Shown: positions 50,750 through 54,025 of the stretch, piece after piece | Layout of the letters: every line of letters begins with the position of its first letter | How positions within the stretch are numbered: position 1 is the first letter of the stretch | NCBI GenBank assembly: GCA_017429205.1 | Contig: JAFRPH010000048.1 | Location: 1-54,025 of the forward strand | Length of the DNA stretch: 54,025 nt | DNA from: Bacteroidales bacterium | Lineage (GTDB): Bacteria > Bacteroidota > Bacteroidia > Bacteroidales > UBA932 | Direction of reading: 5' to 3' | Program-made: the position numbers and the translations under genes | The notes under the pieces: generated by a model | What the model was told of the DNA's origin: nothing | What the model saw: only the letters and a program-made list of their open reading frames with translations | Databases searched by the model: none

Positions 50750-51730
50750 TTGTATATGAGAGATAGTATTACTTTTATCAAACGAGCCAACTATACCAAG
50801 TTTGGCTTTACGACCATGACGGTTGACAGCGCCCTAGATTACATTAGGGATGGGAACCTTTATCTTTTTGACAAGGCCATCGGAGTCTATTGCTTACAGC
50901 ACATCACGGAGTTCATTCATTTAGCTCAAACAAAGCAAGAGGTTCAGGAAAGGAAACTCAAATATCTTCCCGCTGTTGCTTTCAACGGTGTATTTACGGA
51001 TGGAAACCTGACAAATGATGGAATGATGGTTTACTCTGAATTCACAGCACTTGACTTTGATAACTTCCCCACTCAGCAAGGGATGACGGCAATCTATAGC
51101 AGACTGGTTGCAACACCATGTGTATATGCCGTCTTTATTACTCCAAGCGGACGGGGATTAAAGGCTATAATCAGGCACGATAACCAGGATCCAAAGAAAC
51201 ATCATAACCTCTATAAGCAGCTCCTAAGGAAATTTCAGATAAACCAGGCAACTAATGATACAAGCTGTTGTGATCTTCGGAGGCTTAGCTATCTGGTTTA
51301 CGACCCAAATATCTATGTCAACAAGAATGCGACGCCATACCATTTCGTGTTCGACCCTACTCTGATAGGACCCGTTCCATTTCAATTCCCAACGCCACCT
51401 ATAACTCAAAGCATTCAAAACAATGGAACGTATATCTCCGACATCAGCATCATGAACATCCTCAAATACAGATGCCGACAGAACCATCCAGAGTATTTTG
51501 TCGAAGGAAACAGGAGAAACGGCGTATTCTGGTTCGGGACTCAATGTGGCAAAGCTGGAGTGGATTATCAGAAAGGACTCGAGTACACCATAAAAGTTTA
51601 CACTGGGAATGATATAACCTATACGGCCGGAAACGAAATGCCGGAGAAGGAGATAGCGGAAAACTTCAAATCCGGATACTCGAAAGAAACCTATAATGAA
51701 GACTATCGGCAAACATTTAAAAAATATTAG
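50750..51730 (+). CDS. BT4734/VirE-N-type primase-like protein
   Basis: 326 residues. Residues about 15-210 match the BT4734-like/VirE N-terminal domain: FTALDFDNFPTQQGMTAIYSRL, YAVFITPSGRGLKAIIRH, CCDLRRLSYLVYDPNIYVNKNA. The C-terminal ~100 residues (ILKYRCRQNHPEYFVEGNRRNGVFWFG) resemble the PriCT-type helical domain found behind it. In many Bacteroidota elements these two domains are followed by a helicase in the same protein; here the helicase is a separate, unrelated gene 285 bp downstream. The domain pair is thought to prime replication of the element. ATGs at 50750 and 50756 are both possible starts. Confidence 0.8.
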   Translation: MYMRDSITFIKRANYTKFGFTTMTVDSALDYIRDGNLYLFDKAIGVYCLQHITEFIHLAQTKQEVQERKLKYLPAVAFNGVFTDGNLTNDGMMVYSEFTALDFDNFPTQQGMTAIYSRLVATPCVYAVFITPSGRGLKAIIRHDNQDPKKHHNLYKQLLRKFQINQATNDTSCCDLRRLSYLVYDPNIYVNKNATPYHFVFDPTLIGPVPFQFPTPPITQSIQNNGTYISDISIMNILKYRCRQNHPEYFVEGNRRNGVFWFGTQCGKAGVDYQKGLEYTIKVYTGNDITYTAGNEMPEKEIAENFKSGYSKETYNEDYRQTFKKY

Positions 51731-51736
51731 ACAATA

Positions 51737-51767
51737 AGAGAGGTCCTTCGATAACCAGGACCTCTCT
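51737..51767 (+). terminator. Hairpin after the primase-like gene
   Basis: An 11-bp perfect stem AGAGAGGTCCT / AGGACCTCTCT with a 9-nt loop, 7 bp after the stop codon. There is no T run, so it may be an attenuator or an mRNA-stabilising stem rather than a strong terminator. Confidence 0.5.
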
Positions 51768-51813
51768 ACGACGAGACTGGATAACGAGGAAGTGTTGTAT
51801 TCTTCATCAAAAT

Positions 51814-51979
51814 GTGTTTAGGGTACGAAGGCCTTAACCCCTCTCAATCGCCGAGGGGGGCTCAGAGATACGGCAAAGAATAAGATAACTACAACTTTTT
51901 TTTGACATTTTTCGGGAATATTCTTATAAAATACTATTCCTCTTTAAGAAAAAGTTGTAGTGCTTCGTACCCTGAACAC
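51814..51979. repeat. Nested palindrome between primase-like and helicase-like genes
   Basis: Outer arms 51814-51830 and 51963-51979 are complementary at 16 of 17 positions (core GGGTACGAAG/CTTCGTACCC). Inner arms 51888-51900 and 51949-51961 are perfect over 13 bp (ACTACAACTTTTT). A third ACAAC(C)TTTTT lies at 51990-52000. The centre (51901-51948) is very AT-rich, and a small hairpin CCCCTC/GAGGGG sits at 51838-51858. A control region, origin of replication or origin of transfer is possible. Confidence 0.6.
51902..51930 (+). promoter_or_regulatory. Sigma70-like promoter in the palindrome centre
   Basis: TTGACA (51902-51907), 17 bp, TATAAA (51925-51930): an E. coli-type promoter rather than the Bacteroidota TTTG/TAnnTTTG form. 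It would drive the helicase-like gene 86 bp downstream. It could be chance in AT-rich DNA. Confidence 0.4.
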
Positions 51980-52015
51980 GAATCCAGCTACAACCTTTTT
52001 AATCTTTAGATAATC

Positions 52016-53929
52016 ATGGAAAAACATATACTAAAGGCCTCACCGGATATTGCCTTCTTGAGCCAGTGGGGACAAGATTTATTGGATCTATTACCATCAG
52101 AAGGTCATTATATACTGAACAAAGTGAGAGCCGGGTCTGGGGGAACAACTCTTTACCTTGAATCCGATTTCCCCTGTATCATAGCATCTCCAAGAAGTAA
52201 TGTACTCGAATCAAAGCATCTTCAATATCCCAATACCCATCTATTCAAATCCAAAATCGACAAAAGAGGTCCTGCCGTCTACAAAAGTGAACTGAAGGAT
52301 TATCTCATGATGTGCCACTACAAGAGCCCCTTCCCGAATGTCCAGAAGACTACGCCGAAGATACTGGTGACGGTGGACAGTTTCAAGCATGTCGTTGAGG
52401 TCTTGGATAAAGAGAAGATCCTTGGTGATTTCACAGTCCTAGTCGATGAATTCCAGTGCCTGATGAGCGATGCAAATTTCAAGGGCGGCACTGACTTGGA
52501 GTTCCTATTTAATCTTCGTGGCGTCAAATCCGTCTGCTTTCTTTCGGCAACCCCAATCGAGGAGGACTATCTTGATGAAATTCCCAACTTCGAAGGCCTC
52601 CCATACTATCAGATTGAATGGGATCCATCTGTCCTGGAAAAGCCGAATCTTGATGCCCGCCCTTATAAGAAGAATGATTCAGCGAAGAGCCTTTGCCAGG
52701 AAATAATCAAAAACTATCGACGGGATGGTTGCTTTTCCAGAAAGATTCAGGACGGGAAACCCGTGGAATCGAAGGAAGTTGTCATCTACCTCAACGATGT
52801 CCGGACTATCACTAAAGTTTTCGAAGAGAATAACCTTCCGCCAAATGATGTGAATGTCCTCTGCTCAGAATCCAATGACAAAGTACCGGCTCTGAAGAAG
52901 ATGGGTGTTCATGTCGGGGAACTATGTACCGATAAGGAAAACCCGGTGAATCGAACTTTCACATTCTGTACAAAGGCCAGTTTCGAGGGTGTTGACATGT
53001 ATTCTCTAAGTGCTTTCACATATATCTTTTCCGATGGCGTCCTGAAATGGTCCACACATGATCTTCTCATCGACGTCCCACAGATTCTCGGCCGTCAAAG
53101 ACTGGACAAGAACCCATTCCGGACAGACGCAATCCTCTACTACCGGAACAAATCAAAAGCTGAATCTCAGGAAGAAGCGGCCAAGAGGATACAGAAGAAG
53201 GTCGATGAAACGCTTCGCAAGATAGGGTTATACAAGAAAGCATCCAAAGAATATAAGAAGCTGCTCGTAGATGAAATCCGGAGACGAGACCCCAAGGAAC
53301 GGTATTCGGAAGACTATCTTGAAGTCGTGGACAATGCCTTCGGAGGATATGATCTTCAGATGAATTACCTGGTCAAGAACGTGGAAATACGGGACTGGCA
53401 ATTGGCGAAGTTTGTCTATTCCCATCCCATCTATCTAATCAAAACCCTTGACCGCTCTCTCTCCGACCATTATGCTTCCAGGACCGATGACTCTTTCAGG
53501 AAGGAATTCTCAGAGGCATCCGGATTTTCGGCGAAAATGAAGCTATATGCAAGGTATCGTGAGAACCATCCGGAGGCCCTCGAAGCCCTATATGGGAATC
53601 CCTTCATCGAAATCAAATACCATTCTTACTATGAAACCCTCGGCCCCTCTCGCCTGGAAGCACTACGTTTCCGGGAAAAGGAGATTCATTCCGCTTATAA
53701 GGATGAGGAAGAGACCGGCCGGATACGGACTGTTGTAAAGAATAGATTTATCCCCGGTCAGGAATATCGCCTGCCAAAGGTAAAAGAAATGCTCAAGGAC
53801 ATCTATAAGAGCCTGGGCATAAAGAAGGCAGCCAAGGCAAAAGATATCCGAAAATACATTGATGTGACCGAGAAGCAGCTTACGACGCCTGGCTCTGGGA
53901 AGAGGGAGAAGTACATCAAGGTAATCTGA
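52016..53929 (+). CDS. SF2-like helicase/ATPase with a degenerate Walker A
   Basis: 637 residues. Helicase motifs in order: motif I as RAGSGGTT (38-45, Gly43 where Lys is expected), motif II VLVDEFQ (D144, E145), motif III LSATP (176-180), a motif-V-like TKASFEGVDM (about 319-328) and motif VI QILGRQR (356-362). The two RecA-like lobes are thus present, about 30-200 and 230-380; the remaining ~250 residues are charged, helical and unassigned. My recollection is that related proteins of Bacteroidota phages and elements also lack the Lys, which would make the G-G-T-T loop a family trait; a search is needed to confirm. The likely role is replication of the element, together with the primase-like protein upstream. 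It is preceded by a complex palindrome. Confidence 0.75.
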   Translation: MEKHILKASPDIAFLSQWGQDLLDLLPSEGHYILNKVRAGSGGTTLYLESDFPCIIASPRSNVLESKHLQYPNTHLFKSKIDKRGPAVYKSELKDYLMMCHYKSPFPNVQKTTPKILVTVDSFKHVVEVLDKEKILGDFTVLVDEFQCLMSDANFKGGTDLEFLFNLRGVKSVCFLSATPIEEDYLDEIPNFEGLPYYQIEWDPSVLEKPNLDARPYKKNDSAKSLCQEIIKNYRRDGCFSRKIQDGKPVESKEVVIYLNDVRTITKVFEENNLPPNDVNVLCSESNDKVPALKKMGVHVGELCTDKENPVNRTFTFCTKASFEGVDMYSLSAFTYIFSDGVLKWSTHDLLIDVPQILGRQRLDKNPFRTDAILYYRNKSKAESQEEAAKRIQKKVDETLRKIGLYKKASKEYKKLLVDEIRRRDPKERYSEDYLEVVDNAFGGYDLQMNYLVKNVEIRDWQLAKFVYSHPIYLIKTLDRSLSDHYASRTDDSFRKEFSEASGFSAKMKLYARYRENHPEALEALYGNPFIEIKYHSYYETLGPSRLEALRFREKEIHSAYKDEEETGRIRTVVKNRFIPGQEYRLPKVKEMLKDIYKSLGIKKAAKAKDIRKYIDVTEKQLTTPGSGKREKYIKVI

Positions 53930-53933
53930 AAAA

Positions 53934-53965
53934 GGACAGGGTCCATAATGAAATGAATCCTGTCC
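53934..53965 (+). terminator. Weak hairpin after the helicase-like gene
   Basis: A 7-bp stem GGACAGG / CCTGTCC with an 18-nt loop, no T run. Possibly a terminator; nothing else is seen up to the window edge. Confidence 0.3.
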
Positions 53966-54025
53966 AAATCCACCGGATTGTTTTACAGTGGGCTTACCAG
54001 AGCCACACAAATATAATCATTCCGC

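Larger units (their letters stand above)
48750..54025 (+). mobile_element. Left part of an integrated mobile element
   Basis: All three genes here read rightward and are clearly more AT-rich than the rest of the window. They code for a tyrosine recombinase, a primase-like protein and a helicase-like protein, the replication/integration set of a Bacteroidota integrative element. The right end and any cargo lie outside the window. No direct-repeat att pair can be defined with one end only. Confidence 0.75.

Noticed and set aside
52016..53929. Anti-phage defence system built on the helicase-like gene
   Set aside because: No nuclease, methylase or effector is visible nearby; the neighbours are integration and replication genes, so a replication role is simpler. 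Genes to the right are not visible.

Overview
The window is chromosomal DNA from a high-GC member of the Bacteroidota, most likely Bacteroidales. Supporting signs are SusC/SusD pairs, BACON and TIGR02145-type lipoproteins, a XylR-type PUL regulator, DUF4421 and DUF1080 proteins, and promoters of the Bacteroidota form (TTTG, about 19-21 nt, TAnnTTTG). The genus cannot be fixed from the sequence alone. From about 48.75 kb to the right edge the DNA becomes visibly more AT-rich and codes for mobile-element proteins.

Region 1 (1-30.7 kb) is a chitin or amino-sugar polysaccharide utilisation locus of three transcription units. A ten-gene minus-strand operon runs from 21284 down to 8: GH18, SusC, SusD, a short SusC, SusD, two BACON lipoproteins, two TIGR02145-repeat lipoproteins and a second GH18 fused to a beta-propeller. 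A second minus-strand operon (25910 to 21383) codes for a ROK sugar kinase, a GH2 enzyme with exo-beta-D-glucosaminidase signatures and an alkaline phosphatase. A divergent plus-strand operon (26126-30657) codes for a GH20 beta-N-acetylhexosaminidase, a XylR-like regulator (LacI-type sensor plus AraC HTH) and a histidine phosphatase, and ends at a strong terminator. The inferred flow is: surface GH18s and binding lipoproteins cut and hold the polymer, SusCD imports oligomers, periplasmic GH20 and GH2 trim them to GlcNAc or GlcN, and the ROK kinase phosphorylates the sugar. The GH18 and ROK promoters share one element: a TAATTTTG -7 box, 28 bp, an identical 15-mer, and a second TGCGT exactly 21 bp from the first. 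This is a good candidate operator for the locus regulator.

Region 2 (30.8-48.75 kb) is mostly housekeeping and envelope functions: two tandem TonB-like proteins, a ThiL-like protein that has lost its metal/ATP motifs, two lipoproteins (one with BspA-type LRRs), a TPR/HTH membrane protein, DnaE, a DUF554 membrane protein, a secreted protein made of six exact-length 20-residue repeats, a CE1-like esterase, a DUF1080 lipoprotein, a patatin-BamA-type outer membrane protein, a DUF4421 protein and a small beta-barrel protein.

Region 3 (48.75 kb to the end) is the left part of an integrated mobile element: a hairpin-rich putative attachment region, a tyrosine recombinase, a BT4734/VirE-N-type primase-like protein, and an SF2-like helicase whose Walker A lysine is replaced by glycine. 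A large nested palindrome between the last two genes is a candidate origin or control region. The right end of the element lies outside the window. No rRNA, tRNA, CRISPR array or transposase was seen.
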